Shown: positions 34,797-44,153 of the stretch, piece after piece
Layout of the letters: every line of letters starts with the position of its first letter
Position numbering within the stretch: the first letter of the stretch is position 1
NCBI GenBank assembly: GCA_900469625.1
Contig: UBXV01000042.1
Span: 124,001 to 188,000 of the forward strand
Length of the DNA: 64,000 bases
Direction: 5' to 3'
Origin: Hyphomicrobiales bacterium
GTDB lineage: Bacteria > Pseudomonadota > Alphaproteobacteria > Rhizobiales > Rhizobiaceae
Made by a program: the position numbers and the translations under genes
The notes under the pieces: generated by a model
Database searches by the model: none
What the model saw: only the letters and a program-made list of their open reading frames with translations
Told to the model about the DNA's origin: nothing

Positions 34797-35189
34797 ATGG
34801 GCTTTGCCGTGATGAGCTTGACCGAGGCGGCCGCCGGGCGCGTTCGGGCGATTGTGGAAAATGCCGGTGAAGATGCCCTGGGCATTCGTGTCGGCATCAA
34901 GAAGGGCGGCTGCGCCGGCATGGAATATGCGGTGGATCTCGTCAAGGAACCCAATCCGAAGGACGATCTGATCGAGCGCGATGGCGCCAAGGTCTGGGTC
35001 GCGCCGGAGGCGGTACTTTACCTGCTCGGCACGCAGATGGATTTCGAGGTGACCACGCTTCGCTCTGGCTTCACCTTCAACAATCCCAACCAGACGTCGG
35101 CCTGCGGGTGCGGCGAATCGGTCGAGCTGAAGCCGGCCGATCTGGCAGCGCTTGCGGCAAGCGGCGAGGCCGTGGTGCGGGCGAACTGA
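34797..35189 (+). CDS. sufA: A-type Fe-S carrier SufA/IscA
   Basis: A 130-residue A-type carrier that takes clusters from SufBCD to client enzymes. The three ligating cysteines are present: one in KKGGCAGMEY and two in SACGCGESV near the end, the standard C-x(n)-C-G-C pattern. The C-terminal tail (about 20 residues, ELKPADLAALAASGEA) extends past the usual end. AAGGAG precedes the ATG. It is the last gene of the suf operon; a strong terminator follows 27 bp after the stop. Confidence 0.95.
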   Translation: MGFAVMSLTEAAAGRVRAIVENAGEDALGIRVGIKKGGCAGMEYAVDLVKEPNPKDDLIERDGAKVWVAPEAVLYLLGTQMDFEVTTLRSGFTFNNPNQTSACGCGESVELKPADLAALAASGEAVVRAN

Positions 35190-35215
35190 TACCAGCAATA
35201 GCGTCATCGAGAGTG

Positions 35216-35245
35216 CAGGCCCGGGTTTTCGCCGGGCCTTTTTTC
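35216..35245 (+). terminator. Terminator of the suf operon
   Basis: GGCCCGG pairs with CCGGGCC around a GTTTTCG loop and is followed by T6, a classic intrinsic terminator placed just after sufA. Confidence 0.92.
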
Positions 35246-35282
35246 TGCTGATATGCGGCGGCGTGGCTGGGGGAGACGGAGC

Positions 35283-36788
35283 GTGACGACGTTCGGCGAA
35301 GAGCTTGTCTTCAAAGCGCTCTATGAGACTTTCCCCGATCCGGTGATCATCCTCGACGCCGGGCGGGTCATCCGCTCCGCCAACCCGGCCGCACTCGACA
35401 AGTTCGGCTATCCTGTCGATGCCTTCATCGGGCAACCGGCGCGCCTCATCTACGCCGACGACCACGAATATGCGCGCCGCCTGCACAATCGCGCAGCCGG
35501 GGTCGACGAGCGGATCGCCCGCACCTCGACCTACAGCTACATCCGGCGCGACGGATCGACCTTCTCCGGGCATTTGCGCACGACGCCGCTGATCGATGCA
35601 GATGGCAAGGAACTGGCGCTGATCGGCATCATTCGCGACGTGTCCGACCTTGCCAGGGCAGTGCAGGAAAAACAGCAGGCATCCGACATGCTCGATGCTG
35701 CGCTCGATGCCATGCCCGAAGGGTTCGCGATCTTCGATGCGCAGGAGCGGCTTCTGGTCTATAACCGCGCCTATGTGACGATCTGTGGCCCGGCGGGCCC
35801 GCTCATTCGCCCCGGCATCACCGCCGAAGAGATCCTTCAGATTGCGCAAGAGAACAGCCACTATCCCGACGCCTTGCCGGATAGTCCGGACTGGCCGGCC
35901 TGGATGGCGCACCGCATGCAGGACTTCCGCCAACCGGACAACCGCGCCAAGATCTATCGGTACGCCGACGACCGGTGGCTGCGGGTCGAGAATATCAAGA
36001 CCAAGGACGGCAACACGGTCGTCCTTCGCGTCGACGTCACCGAATTGAAGCGGGCGGAACTCGCGCTCGAGCGTCAGCGGCAGGAGTTGCAGCACAAGAA
36101 CGAAGCGCTCGATCAGTTCACGGCAACGGTTTCCCATGACCTGAAGGCGCCGCTGCGCCACATTTCGATGTTCTCGGAGATGATCGAGGAAGAGCTTGCG
36201 GCTGGCAACCAGGAAGAAGTCGCGGCGAGCGCCCGGCATTTGCGCGAAAGCGCCAGGCGCATGACCCGCGTGATCGACAGCCTGCTCGACTATGCCCAGA
36301 TCGCCTACCAGATCACCGCGTGGTCGGAGGTCGACCTTGATGATATCGTTGCCGACACGCTCGGCGTCCTCGGCAGCCACGCCCGCGAAGCGGATGTGAC
36401 GTTCGAGATCGCTCCCTTGCCGAAGGTGCACGGCGACCCGGAACTCTTGCGCCGATTGGTGCAGAACCTTGTCGGAAACGCCATCAAGTATCGTCATCCG
36501 CATCGCCGGCCCATCGTGCGCGTCAGTGGGCGCGCGGCCGGCCAGCAGGTGGAACTCGTGGTCGAGGACAATGGTATCGGCATCGACCCGCGATTCGCGC
36601 TGCGCATCTTCGAAGTGTTCCAGCGGCTGCATCAGGACGAGAGCATCTATGGGGGCACCGGCATCGGCCTTGCGCTCGCAAAACGGATCGTGGAAAGCCA
36701 CAATGGATCGATCCGTCTTGACACGGGCTTTACCGAGGGCGCACGATTTGTGGTGACCCTTCCGAAACGCATGCGGAAGACGAGATAA
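35283..36788 (+). CDS. PAS-PAS sensor histidine kinase, soluble
   Basis: A 501-residue kinase without membrane segments. PAS domain 1 spans about residues 10-125 (ALYETFPDPVIILDAGRVI), PAS domain 2 about 140-255 (LDAALDAMPEGFAIFDAQER), HisKA about 265-335 with the phospho-acceptor His in TVSHDLKAPLRHISMFSEM, and HATPase about 370-495 with N box (LVQNLVGNAIKYR), G1 DNGIGIDP and G2 GGTGIGLALAKRI. The H box resembles bacteriophytochrome-type kinases. The GTG at 35283 with GGAG upstream is chosen over the earlier frame start at 35253. The cognate regulator is the next gene. The signal is unknown. Confidence 0.92.
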   Translation: MTTFGEELVFKALYETFPDPVIILDAGRVIRSANPAALDKFGYPVDAFIGQPARLIYADDHEYARRLHNRAAGVDERIARTSTYSYIRRDGSTFSGHLRTTPLIDADGKELALIGIIRDVSDLARAVQEKQQASDMLDAALDAMPEGFAIFDAQERLLVYNRAYVTICGPAGPLIRPGITAEEILQIAQENSHYPDALPDSPDWPAWMAHRMQDFRQPDNRAKIYRYADDRWLRVENIKTKDGNTVVLRVDVTELKRAELALERQRQELQHKNEALDQFTATVSHDLKAPLRHISMFSEMIEEELAAGNQEEVAASARHLRESARRMTRVIDSLLDYAQIAYQITAWSEVDLDDIVADTLGVLGSHAREADVTFEIAPLPKVHGDPELLRRLVQNLVGNAIKYRHPHRRPIVRVSGRAAGQQVELVVEDNGIGIDPRFALRIFEVFQRLHQDESIYGGTGIGLALAKRIVESHNGSIRLDTGFTEGARFVVTLPKRMRKTR

Positions 36789-36798
36789 GGCGAGCGGC

Positions 36799-37227
36799 TT
36801 GGCCAAGTCACCGAAGCGATTGCTTGTGGTGGAAGACGACGTGCACGACGCGCGTTTCGTCACGCGCGCGCTATCGCGGACAGACGATACACTCGATGTC
36901 GTTCATGTCATCCATGCCGACGAGGCGGTGCTGCGCATGCAGCGTGAGCACTTCGACTATGTGCTTCTCGATATCAAGATGCCCGGGATCGACGGAATGG
37001 AGCTGTTGAGGCGCATACGCTCCAATGAGGGTACAGCGGTGGTGCCGGTCATCGTTCTGACCTCGTCGACCAATCCGAGCGACGTCGTCAGGTCTTACAA
37101 GGCCGGGGCGAACGCCTATGCGGCCAAGCCGTCATCGCTTTCGGGCTACCGGCAGTTCGCCGAAGCCTTCGTTCGCTTCTGGATCGACAACACCTTGCCG
37201 CCCGGCGGTGCGATGCTTCACCAGTAG
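36799..37227 (+). CDS. Single-domain response regulator (Rcp1-like)
   Basis: A 142-residue receiver domain with no output domain. The acidic pocket (VVEDDVHDARF), the phosphorylated Asp58 in YVLLDIKMPGIDG, the Thr/Ser of VLTSS and Lys110 of YAAKPSS are all present. Length and the C-terminal FAEAFVRFWIDNTLPP resemble Rcp1-type partners of phytochrome kinases. TTG at 36799 is the only start codon that keeps the first beta strand; it lies ten bases after the kinase stop. Output must come through protein contacts or phosphotransfer. Confidence 0.92.
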   Translation: MAKSPKRLLVVEDDVHDARFVTRALSRTDDTLDVVHVIHADEAVLRMQREHFDYVLLDIKMPGIDGMELLRRIRSNEGTAVVPVIVLTSSTNPSDVVRSYKAGANAYAAKPSSLSGYRQFAEAFVRFWIDNTLPPGGAMLHQ

Positions 37228-37231
37228 AGTG

Positions 37232-37269
37232 AAAACGGGGCGCGCCATCGTGGCGCGCCCCGCTGTTTT
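37232..37269. terminator. Bidirectional terminator
   Basis: CGGGGCGCGCCA pairs with TGGCGCGCCCCG around a three-base loop; AAAA on the left and TTTT on the right make it usable by both the response regulator and the convergent gcvP. Confidence 0.88.
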
Positions 37270-37274
37270 CAGGC

Positions 37275-40139
37275 CTATTCGGCTGCTTCCGCGTAGCTTT
37301 CCAGCGGCGGGCAGGTGCAGACGAGATTGCGGTCACCGAAGACATTGTCGACGCGGTTGACCGGCGACCAGTACTTGTCGACCCGGAAGGCGCCCGGCGG
37401 GTAGCAGGCCTGTTCGCGCGAATAGGGGCGATCCCAATCGCCGACCAGGTCTTCGACCGTGTGCGGAGCGTTCTTCAGCGGATTGTTCAGCTTGTCCATC
37501 CGGCCTTCCTCGATGGCGCGGGCTTCCTCGCGGATTGCCAGCATTGCCTCGCAGAAGCGGTCGATCTCAGCCTTGGTTTCCGATTCCGTCGGCTCGATCA
37601 TCAGCGTGCCGGCAACCGGCCAGCTCATGGTCGGAGCGTGGAAACCGCAGTCGATCAGGCGCTTGGCAACGTCGTCGACGGTCACGCCGGCGCTTTCGAC
37701 CAGCGGACGGGTGTCGATGATGCACTCATGCGCGACGCGGCCCTTGGACGACTTGTAGAGCACCTCATAGGCGCCCTTGAGCCGGGCAGCGATGTAGTTG
37801 GCGTTGAGGATCGCCACCTTGGTCGCCTGCGTCAGGCCTTCGCCGCCCATCATCAGGCAGTAGCTCCAGGAGATCGGCAGGATCGAGGCCGAGCCGAAGG
37901 GAGCCGCCGAAACCGCGCCGTCATTGCCGTCCGTTTCCGGGTGGCCGGGCAGGTAGGGTGCCAGATGCGCCTTGACGCCGATCGGGCCCATGCCGGGACC
38001 GCCGCCGCCATGCGGAATGCAGAAGGTCTTGTGCAGGTTGAGGTGGCTGACGTCGGAGCCGATGTCGCCGGGACGGGCAAGGCCTACCATGGCGTTCATG
38101 TTGGCGCCGTCCATATAGACCTGGCCGCCGTGCTTGTGCACGATCTCGCAGACCTCACGCACATTTTCCTCGAACACGCCGTGCGTCGAAGGATAGGTGA
38201 TCATGCAGCACGAGAGGTTTTCCGCGTACTGCTCGGCTTTCGCACGGAAATCATCCATGTCGATGTCGCCGTTGTCGCTCACCTTGATGACGACGACCTT
38301 CATGCCGGCCATCTGCGCGGAGGCAGGATTGGTGCCGTGGGCCGAGGTCGGGATCAGGCAGACGTCACGGTGTTCGTTGCCCTGCGCCAGATGGTAGGCG
38401 CGGATCGTCAGGAGACCGGCGTACTCGCCTTGCGCACCGGAGTTCGGCTGCATCGAGATCGCGTCATAGCCGGTAACGGCGCAGAGCTTCTCCGACAGGT
38501 CCTCGATCATGTGCTGGTAGCCGGCTGCCTGATCCTTCGGAACGAAGGGATGGATTTCGGCAAATTCCGGCCAGGTGATCGGCAGCATCTCGGCGGTGGC
38601 GTTGAGCTTCATCGTGCAGGAGCCGAGCGGGATCATCGCGCGGTCGAGTGCGAGGTCGCGGTCGGAAAGACGACGGATGTACCGTGTCATTTCGCTTTCG
38701 GCGCGATTCATGTGGAAGATCGGGTGCGTCAGGTACTCGCTGGTGCGCAGCAGCGGCTGCGGCAGGCGGTAGCCCGGCTCGAATTCTTCCGCCTTGAAGT
38801 CGCCGCCGAAGGCGCGCCAGACGGCTTCGAGCGTGACGGGGCGCGAACGCTCGTCGAGGCTGATGCCGATCCTGGTTTCGCCGATCTTGCGCAGGTTCAC
38901 TTCCTCGGCGACGGCAGTCTTGAGGATGATGCCCTGCAGCTTGCCGACATCGACGGTGATCGTGTCGAAGAACACGTCGGGCTCGACGGTGTAGCCGAGC
39001 TTTTCAAGGCCCATGGCCAGACGAACGGTCTTCTGGTGAACGCTCTGGGCGATCGCCTTGATACCCTTCGGTCCATGGAAAACGGCGTACATCGATGCCA
39101 TGACGGCGAGCAGAACCTGCGCGGTGCAGATGTTCGACGTCGCCTTTTCGCGGCGGATATGCTGTTCGCGGGTCTGCAGCGACAGGCGATAGGCGCGGTT
39201 GCCGCGCGCATCGACCGAGACGCCGACGAGACGACCCGGCATCGAACGCTTATGTGCGTCCTTGACGGCCATGTAGGCGGCGTGCGGGCCACCGTAGCCG
39301 ACAGGAACGCCGAAGCGCTGGGTGCAGCCGATGGCGATATCCGCACCCATCTCGCCGGGCGATTTCAGGAGAGCCAGCGCCAGCGGATCGGCAGCGACCG
39401 TTGCGATCGCGCCGGTCTGGTGCAGGCGGGCGATCAGGCCGGTGAAATCATGCACATGGCCGTAGGTGCCCGGATACTGGAAGATGGCGCCGAAAACGTC
39501 GACCGGATCGAGATCGGTGAACGGATTGCCGATGACGATCTGCCAGCCGAGCGGCTCGGCGCGGGTCTTCAAAAGCGCGATCGTCTGCGGGTGGCAGCTC
39601 TCGTCGACAAAGAAGGCCTTGGCCTTGGACTTCGACACGCGTTCGGCCATCGCCATGGCTTCGGCGGCAGCGGTTGCTTCGTCGAGCAGCGAGGCATTGG
39701 CGACGTCGAGGCCGGTCAGGTCGCAGACCATGGTCTGATAGTTGAGCAGCGCTTCGAGACGACCCTGGCTGATTTCCGGCTGGTAGGGCGTGTAGGCCGT
39801 ATACCAGGCGGGGTTTTCCAGGATGTTGCGCTGGATCACCGGCGGCGTGATCGTGCCGTAGTAGCCCTGGCCGATCAGCGACACGAGCTTCTGGTTGCGG
39901 TTCGCCGTTTCGCGCATCTTGTCGAGCGCTTCGCGCTCGGTCATCGGCGCGCCCCAGGCGAGCGGCGTCTTCTGACGGATCGACGGCGGCACGGTATCGT
40001 CGATGAGAGCGTCGAGCGACGGATAACCGACGACCTTCAGCATCTCGTCCATTTCCGCCGGCGACGGGCCGATATGACGCCGATTGGCGAAGTCATACGG
40101 CTTGTAGTCGGTAAAGGTGAAGTCCTTGGGCATGCTCAT
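37275..40139 (-). CDS. gcvP: Glycine decarboxylase, P protein
   Basis: The PLP-dependent P protein of the glycine cleavage system decarboxylates glycine and loads the aminomethyl group on lipoyl-GcvH. At 954 residues it is the long, single-chain form. The PLP lysine lies in [30 protein letters not shown] and [15 protein letters not shown] are conserved cofactor-contact segments, and the N-terminal half has the catalytically silent duplicate. Its ATG overlaps the gcvH stop (ATGA). It is last in the riboswitch-controlled gcvTHP operon. Confidence 0.97.
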   Translation of the reverse strand: MSMPKDFTFTDYKPYDFANRRHIGPSPAEMDEMLKVVGYPSLDALIDDTVPPSIRQKTPLAWGAPMTEREALDKMRETANRNQKLVSLIGQGYYGTITPPVIQRNILENPAWYTAYTPYQPEISQGRLEALLNYQTMVCDLTGLDVANASLLDEATAAAEAMAMAERVSKSKAKAFFVDESCHPQTIALLKTRAEPLGWQIVIGNPFTDLDPVDVFGAIFQYPGTYGHVHDFTGLIARLHQTGAIATVAADPLALALLKSPGEMGADIAIGCTQRFGVPVGYGGPHAAYMAVKDAHKRSMPGRLVGVSVDARGNRAYRLSLQTREQHIRREKATSNICTAQVLLAVMASMYAVFHGPKGIKAIAQSVHQKTVRLAMGLEKLGYTVEPDVFFDTITVDVGKLQGIILKTAVAEEVNLRKIGETRIGISLDERSRPVTLEAVWRAFGGDFKAEEFEPGYRLPQPLLRTSEYLTHPIFHMNRAESEMTRYIRRLSDRDLALDRAMIPLGSCTMKLNATAEMLPITWPEFAEIHPFVPKDQAAGYQHMIEDLSEKLCAVTGYDAISMQPNSGAQGEYAGLLTIRAYHLAQGNEHRDVCLIPTSAHGTNPASAQMAGMKVVVIKVSDNGDIDMDDFRAKAEQYAENLSCCMITYPSTHGVFEENVREVCEIVHKHGGQVYMDGANMNAMVGLARPGDIGSDVSHLNLHKTFCIPHGGGGPGMGPIGVKAHLAPYLPGHPETDGNDGAVSAAPFGSASILPISWSYCLMMGGEGLTQATKVAILNANYIAARLKGAYEVLYKSSKGRVAHECIIDTRPLVESAGVTVDDVAKRLIDCGFHAPTMSWPVAGTLMIEPTESETKAEIDRFCEAMLAIREEARAIEEGRMDKLNNPLKNAPHTVEDLVGDWDRPYSREQACYPPGAFRVDKYWSPVNRVDNVFGDRNLVCTCPPLESYAEAAE

Positions 40140-40501
40140 CAGGCGACGAGCTCCTTGTAGGCCGCTTCGTCGAGAAGGGCGTCGGCTGCGTTCGGATCGG
40201 CGAGTTTCAGCTTGAAGAACCAGGCAGCGCCCTGCGGGTCGCTGTTGACCAGCGACGGGTCGTCGACGATCGCCTGGTTGACTTCGACGATTTCGCCATC
40301 AAGTGGACAATAGACGTCGGAAGCTGCCTTGACGGATTCGACGGTTGCGGCCGTGTCGCCCTTGGCGAAGGTGGAGCCCGTTTCCGGCAATTCCACAAAG
40401 ACGAGATCGCCGAGCTGGCCGGCCGCATGTTCGGTGATGCCGACCGTTGCGACGCCTGCTTCGACCTTCAGCCACTCGTGTTCGTCGGTGAACTTCAACA
40501 T
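40139..40501 (-). CDS. gcvH: Glycine cleavage system H protein
   Basis: A 120-residue lipoyl carrier that shuttles the aminomethyl group between GcvP, GcvT and the L protein. The lipoylated Lys58 sits in the canonical [18 protein letters not shown], preceded by [19 protein letters not shown]. The reading frame is open upstream into gcvT, but the ATG at 40501 gives the exact family start ([10 protein letters not shown]). It overlaps gcvP by four bases and lies 16 bp after gcvT. Confidence 0.97.
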   Translation of the reverse strand: MLKFTDEHEWLKVEAGVATVGITEHAAGQLGDLVFVELPETGSTFAKGDTAATVESVKAASDVYCPLDGEIVEVNQAIVDDPSLVNSDPQGAAWFFKLKLADPNAADALLDEAAYKELVA

Positions 40502-40517
40502 TTGCGCTCTCTCCTGA

Positions 40518-41657
40518 TCAGCGTTTGTAGGTTTGTTTGACAAAGGGCAGGGCAGCGACGGCGACCGGCAGATACTTGCCGCGCACCTCCGCATAGACGG
40601 TCGTGCCGTTGTCCGTATGGGTGGTGTCGACATAGCCCATGGCGACAGGGCCATCGACCGTGGGGCCGAAGCCGCCCGAAGTGACCTTGCCGACGAGGGT
40701 CTTGCCCTCGGTGTCGGCAAACAGGTTGGCACCGCCGCGCACGGGCGCACGGCCCTCGGGCTTCAGGCCTACACGGCGGCGCGTGGCACCGTCTGCGAAC
40801 TGGCCGAGAATGCGCTCAGCACCGGGGAAGCCGCCTTCGCGTGCGCCGCCGGCGCGCCGCGCCTTCTGCATCGCCCATTCGATGGCGCCTTCGACCGGAG
40901 TGGTCGTGGTGTCGATATCGTTGCCATAGAGACAAAGACCGGCTTCGAGACGCAGCGAATCGCGCGCGCCAAGGCCGATCGGCTTGACATCGGGATGTTC
41001 CAGCAGCCGTTGGGTCACATCAGCCGCGGATGCCGTCGGAATGGAAATCTCGAAACCGTCTTCACCGGTGTATCCGGAGCGCGAGATGATACAGGTGACG
41101 TCGTGCAGGTCGGCTTCCGCGACGTCCATGAAGCGCATGGCCGAGACGTCGGCCCACAATTCGCCGAGCACAGCTTCGGCACGCGGGCCCTGCAGCGCGA
41201 TCAGCGCCCGGTCCTCGAGCATCGTCACTTCGCAGGTATCCGACAAGCCCTTCTGCAGATGCTCGAAATCGGCATCCTTGCAGGCGGCGTTGACCACGAG
41301 GAACAGATGGTCACCGCGGTTTGCGATCATCAGGTCGTCAAGAATGCCGCCTTCGGCATTGGTGAAGATCGCATAGCGCTGGCGGCCTTCGCCAAGGCCG
41401 AGCACGTCCACCGGCACCAGCTTTTCCAGCGCAAGGGCCGCGTCCTCGATCTTGCCGGACTTCGGACGAACGATGACCTGGCCCATGTGCGAAACGTCGA
41501 ACAGGCCTGCCGCGTTGCGCGTATGCAGGTGCTCCTTCATCACGCCATCGGGATATTGCACCGGCATTTCGTAGCCGGCAAAGGGCACCATGCGGGCACC
41601 CAGCGACAGATGCAGCGCGCGCAACGGCGTATGTTTCAAATGGGAAATGTCTTCCAA
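40518..41657 (-). CDS. gcvT: Aminomethyltransferase, T protein
   Basis: GcvT transfers the methylene group from GcvH to tetrahydrofolate and releases ammonia. The 379-residue protein has the folate-binding features: [26 protein letters not shown], a conserved [11 protein letters not shown] and [19 protein letters not shown]. The likely start is the TTG at 41657, preceded by GGAGGCCGGAG; no ATG or GTG exists at a suitable place. It is the first gene of the gcvTHP operon, about 75 bp below a tandem glycine riboswitch. Confidence 0.96.
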   Translation of the reverse strand: MEDISHLKHTPLRALHLSLGARMVPFAGYEMPVQYPDGVMKEHLHTRNAAGLFDVSHMGQVIVRPKSGKIEDAALALEKLVPVDVLGLGEGRQRYAIFTNAEGGILDDLMIANRGDHLFLVVNAACKDADFEHLQKGLSDTCEVTMLEDRALIALQGPRAEAVLGELWADVSAMRFMDVAEADLHDVTCIISRSGYTGEDGFEISIPTASAADVTQRLLEHPDVKPIGLGARDSLRLEAGLCLYGNDIDTTTTPVEGAIEWAMQKARRAGGAREGGFPGAERILGQFADGATRRRVGLKPEGRAPVRGGANLFADTEGKTLVGKVTSGGFGPTVDGPVAMGYVDTTHTDNGTTVYAEVRGKYLPVAVAALPFVKQTYKR

Positions 41658-41729
41658 CTCCGGCCTCCAGGTCTGGCGCGCACGCGCGCCGGCTCACACT
41701 TCCGGCGTCAGACGCCGTCAAATTCGAGC

Positions 41730-41883
41730 CCCCTCTGTCCCTTTGCCTGAGATTGTTATCCCTTCGGCGAGCGCTTAAGCGCTTCTCTCCAGAGTCCTAC
41801 CGGCACCTTGCTGGTCCTTTGGCCTGAGAGTTTCCGGGGCGGTTGCTCCTTCGGCACCGGAGCGAACCGGTTTCTCCCAACAA
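41730..41883 (-). promoter_or_regulatory. Tandem glycine riboswitch controlling gcvTHP
   Basis: Reading the minus strand, aptamer 1 starts with GGGAGAAACCGGTT, has GGTGCCGAAGGAGCAA and closes with ACTCTCAGGCCAAAGGACC. A short linker leads to aptamer 2, with CTGGAGAGAAGCGC, CGCCGAAGGGATAACAA and ATCTCAGGCAAAGGGACAG. Both carry the conserved glycine-binding cores. In this class glycine usually turns gcv expression on. Two GC hairpins (41702-41719 and 41678-41696) lie between aptamer 2 and gcvT, but neither has a T run, so control may act on translation of the TTG start. Confidence 0.93.
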
Positions 41884-42047
41884 GATCGCCTCCAAATAAC
41901 GGCGAACCCGTGACCTTGGCAAGGGGGCGGTGTCGCGGTCAAACACATTTTTGTCGCAGCGTTTTTCGGTCGCGGCAAAGGCGTGCGGCAATTCTGCCTT
42001 TGCATTCTTTTCCGCTTGAGGATAACTCACAACCGATACCGGGGACG

Positions 42048-42440
42048 ATGATGACTGGGTTTATAAGACATTTGCCGATTGCCGTGCGCGTTGTCGCCGC
42101 ATTCGCGCTTGTTTTCCTGTCGTTCGCGCATAAGCCGGCGATGGCCAAGAGCCTGTCGCCCGCGGAGATCGCAGCCTACCAACTTCCCGATGGAACGATC
42201 GCCGATATCTGCTTCGGCATGGACGGTATCGACCACGATAGCGGCAAGTCGCAATCGATGGCGCCGGTCTGCGAGGCTTGCCGTCTCGCCGCTGCCGCGC
42301 TCCTACCGACACCTCCGCAGCAAAGCGATCGTGCCGATGGGAGCAGCTGGCTTGCCAATCTGCTGCAGACCTACGATCACGCCGCCATCAGGCAAGCCCG
42401 CTTGCTGCCGCCGGCGCGCGGACCTCCTCGTCAGTCGTAA
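42048..42440 (+). CDS. DUF2946-like small exported protein with CxxC
   Basis: A 130-residue protein with an N-terminal signal or anchor (VRVVAAFALVFLSFAHKP, cleavage possible after PAMA). The mature part has ICFGMDG, then a CEAC motif in MAPVCEACRLAAAALLP. This layout resembles DUF2946-type proteins, which carry a CPxC motif and often sit in copper-linked operons. The two adjacent ATG codons at 42048 and 42051 follow GGGGA. It lies 95 bp upstream of the YcnI-PCuAC fusion gene and probably forms an operon with it. Copper handling is inferred from motif and context; assignment to DUF2946 is tentative. Confidence 0.65.
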   Translation: MMTGFIRHLPIAVRVVAAFALVFLSFAHKPAMAKSLSPAEIAAYQLPDGTIADICFGMDGIDHDSGKSQSMAPVCEACRLAAAALLPTPPQQSDRADGSSWLANLLQTYDHAAIRQARLLPPARGPPRQS

Positions 42441-42535
42441 CGTTTCCGCACGCATTCCCTTTCAGTGCGCCGCAATGGCGGCATCGACCACGGCGTTACG
42501 ACGCTTCAAGCGGCCCGTGGTCAGGAGATTACGAG

Positions 42536-43513
42536 ATGAACACGACCAGACTGACAATGCTTGCCCTCGGCCTTACGCTTGCGACGGCCGGCATCGCCCA
42601 GGCGCATGCGACATTCGAAAGCGACAGCGCCCAATCGGAAAAGAGTTTCAAGGCGGTGCTGCAGGTTCCGCACGGCTGCGACGGCAAGGCGACGACGGAG
42701 GTGCAGATGAAGCTGCCGGAAGGCTTCGTTTTCGCACAGCCGCAGCCCAAGCCCGGCTGGGAGATCGAGATCATCAAGGGCGATTACCAGAAGACCTACG
42801 ATAATCACGGAAAGAAAGTCTCGTCAGGCCCCGTCGAGATCCGCTGGAAAGGCGGAAACCTGCCCGACGAGTATTACGACACCTTCGTCGTCAAGGGAAA
42901 GATCTCCGGCTTCGACAAGGAAACCGTGCTTGCCTTCCCGACCGTCCAGCTTTGCGGCACGGAGGGCAAGGTGCTGTGGGACGAAGTGGCAGCCGAAGGG
43001 CAGAGCGCCCATGACCTGAAGAGCCCTGCACCGACGGTGACGGTCACGCTGGCGGCTGCTGGCGACGAGCATGCGGGCCATCTGGCAGCGCCAGGACCGG
43101 TCATGCTGGGCGATCTCGAGATTTCCGGCGGTGCGACCAAGGCGATGCTGCCCGGCGCAAAGGTCGGTGGCGGCTTCCTGACGATCAAGAATGGCGGCAG
43201 CGCCGACGATCGCCTCGTCGCCGTCGAGAGCCAGGTTGCCGGTCGGGTCGAAATTCACGAGATGGCGATGGAAAACGACGTCATGAAGATGCGCAAGCTC
43301 GATGACGGCGTCGTCATCCCGGCCGGCGAGACCGTCGAGCTCAAGTCCGGCGGCCTGCACCTGATGTTCATGCAGGTGTCGAAGCCATTTGCGGAGGGCG
43401 AAACGGTGCCGGTGACGCTCACCTTCGAGAAGGCCGGCAAGGTCGATGCCACGCTTGCCGTGGGAACGGCAGGCGGCGCTGCCGCAGCGACCGGCGGTCA
43501 CTCGCACCACTAA
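42536..43513 (+). CDS. YcnI (DUF1775) - PCuAC copper chaperone fusion
   Basis: A 325-residue exported protein joining two copper domains. After a signal peptide (cleavage predicted after GIAQA) the mature chain would begin with His24 (HATFES), which in YcnI is the copper ligand; Trp75 of KPGWEIEI fits the YcnI pocket. DUF1775 spans about 24-160. Residues ~185-310 are a PCuAC domain with H241-x10-M252-x22-HLM (H275, M277), one residue longer in the spacer than the canonical motif. The C-terminus ends in GGHSHH. PCuAC proteins bring Cu(I) to cytochrome oxidase CuA sites. Location should be periplasmic. Confidence 0.92.
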   Translation: MNTTRLTMLALGLTLATAGIAQAHATFESDSAQSEKSFKAVLQVPHGCDGKATTEVQMKLPEGFVFAQPQPKPGWEIEIIKGDYQKTYDNHGKKVSSGPVEIRWKGGNLPDEYYDTFVVKGKISGFDKETVLAFPTVQLCGTEGKVLWDEVAAEGQSAHDLKSPAPTVTVTLAAAGDEHAGHLAAPGPVMLGDLEISGGATKAMLPGAKVGGGFLTIKNGGSADDRLVAVESQVAGRVEIHEMAMENDVMKMRKLDDGVVIPAGETVELKSGGLHLMFMQVSKPFAEGETVPVTLTFEKAGKVDATLAVGTAGGAAAATGGHSHH

Positions 43514-43523
43514 AGACCTGGAA

Positions 43524-43559
43524 GAACGGGCGGCGCCGCTTCAGGCAGCGGCGCCGTTC
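43524..43559. terminator. GC hairpin between convergent genes
   Basis: GGCGCCGCT (43532-43540) pairs with AGCGGCGCC (43547-43555), extended by GAAC/GTTC. It overlaps the end of the convergent hypothetical gene. There is no T run, so intrinsic termination is only possible. Confidence 0.4.
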
Positions 43560-43903
43560 TCATCGTCGTGGCCGGCGGGGTCATCCTGCCGGCTTTCGCC
43601 TTCGGGATCCTGCGCGACCTCGTCTTCATCGTCGCGCATGTATTCGAGATAACGCCGCAGGGTTTCCGCCTCGGTCTGTTGCGGCAACCGCCCATCGGCG
43701 CTCATCAGCATCAATGACAAGGGCAGGGCGCCCTTCATCTTCGGGATGGAAGCAGGCGTGATCGCCGGCTCGTTGACGCGTCGGGCCGAAAGCAGGGTGA
43801 TCGCCTCGTCGGCCGGACCATCTCCAGACACACGCGCCTTCGGCTTGACGGCTTCCGCCGCGTAAGCCGCTGTGGTCGCGGATACCGTAACGACCTGTAC
43901 CAC
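43541..43903 (-). CDS. Hypothetical protein with acidic C-terminus
   Basis: A 120-residue protein I do not recognise. The N-terminus is mildly hydrophobic (VVTVSATTAAYAAEAV) and could be a weak signal. The middle is ordinary (SARRVNEPAITPASIPKMKG), and the C-terminal third is strongly acidic and disordered-looking (EYMRDDEDEVAQDPEGES). The GTG start follows AGGGA. It is a plausible rhizobial small gene because codon use fits its neighbours, but coding is less certain than for nearby genes. Confidence 0.5.
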   Translation of the reverse strand: MVQVVTVSATTAAYAAEAVKPKARVSGDGPADEAITLLSARRVNEPAITPASIPKMKGALPLSLMLMSADGRLPQQTEAETLRRYLEYMRDDEDEVAQDPEGESRQDDPAGHDDENGAAA

Positions 43904-44153
43904 CGGGTTTCCCTGCCTTTCCTGTTATCAATCTTTCCTTTTTGCGCTGTTTCGCTTGAAGCCAGGTGAAAATTGGCAGTCGTCTTTTAGTCAAATCCTA
44001 ACGATTGCCTTTGCCGGGCGTGGCGCACCAGCGACATCCGGCAGCCGAGGAAGGTTGCGCCGCAACCATCACATATACTTGCGATACACCTAAAATACGC
44101 GCACACTCGTGCATTGCCGCAGGCGCAGCCAGATAGAATCGAGGAGCAATGCG

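Noticed and set aside
37461-40160. 899-codon open frame antisense to gcvP
   Set aside because: Shadow of a GC-rich gene: the translation is rich in Arg/Gly/Asp with no domain, and gcvP on the other strand is unmistakable.
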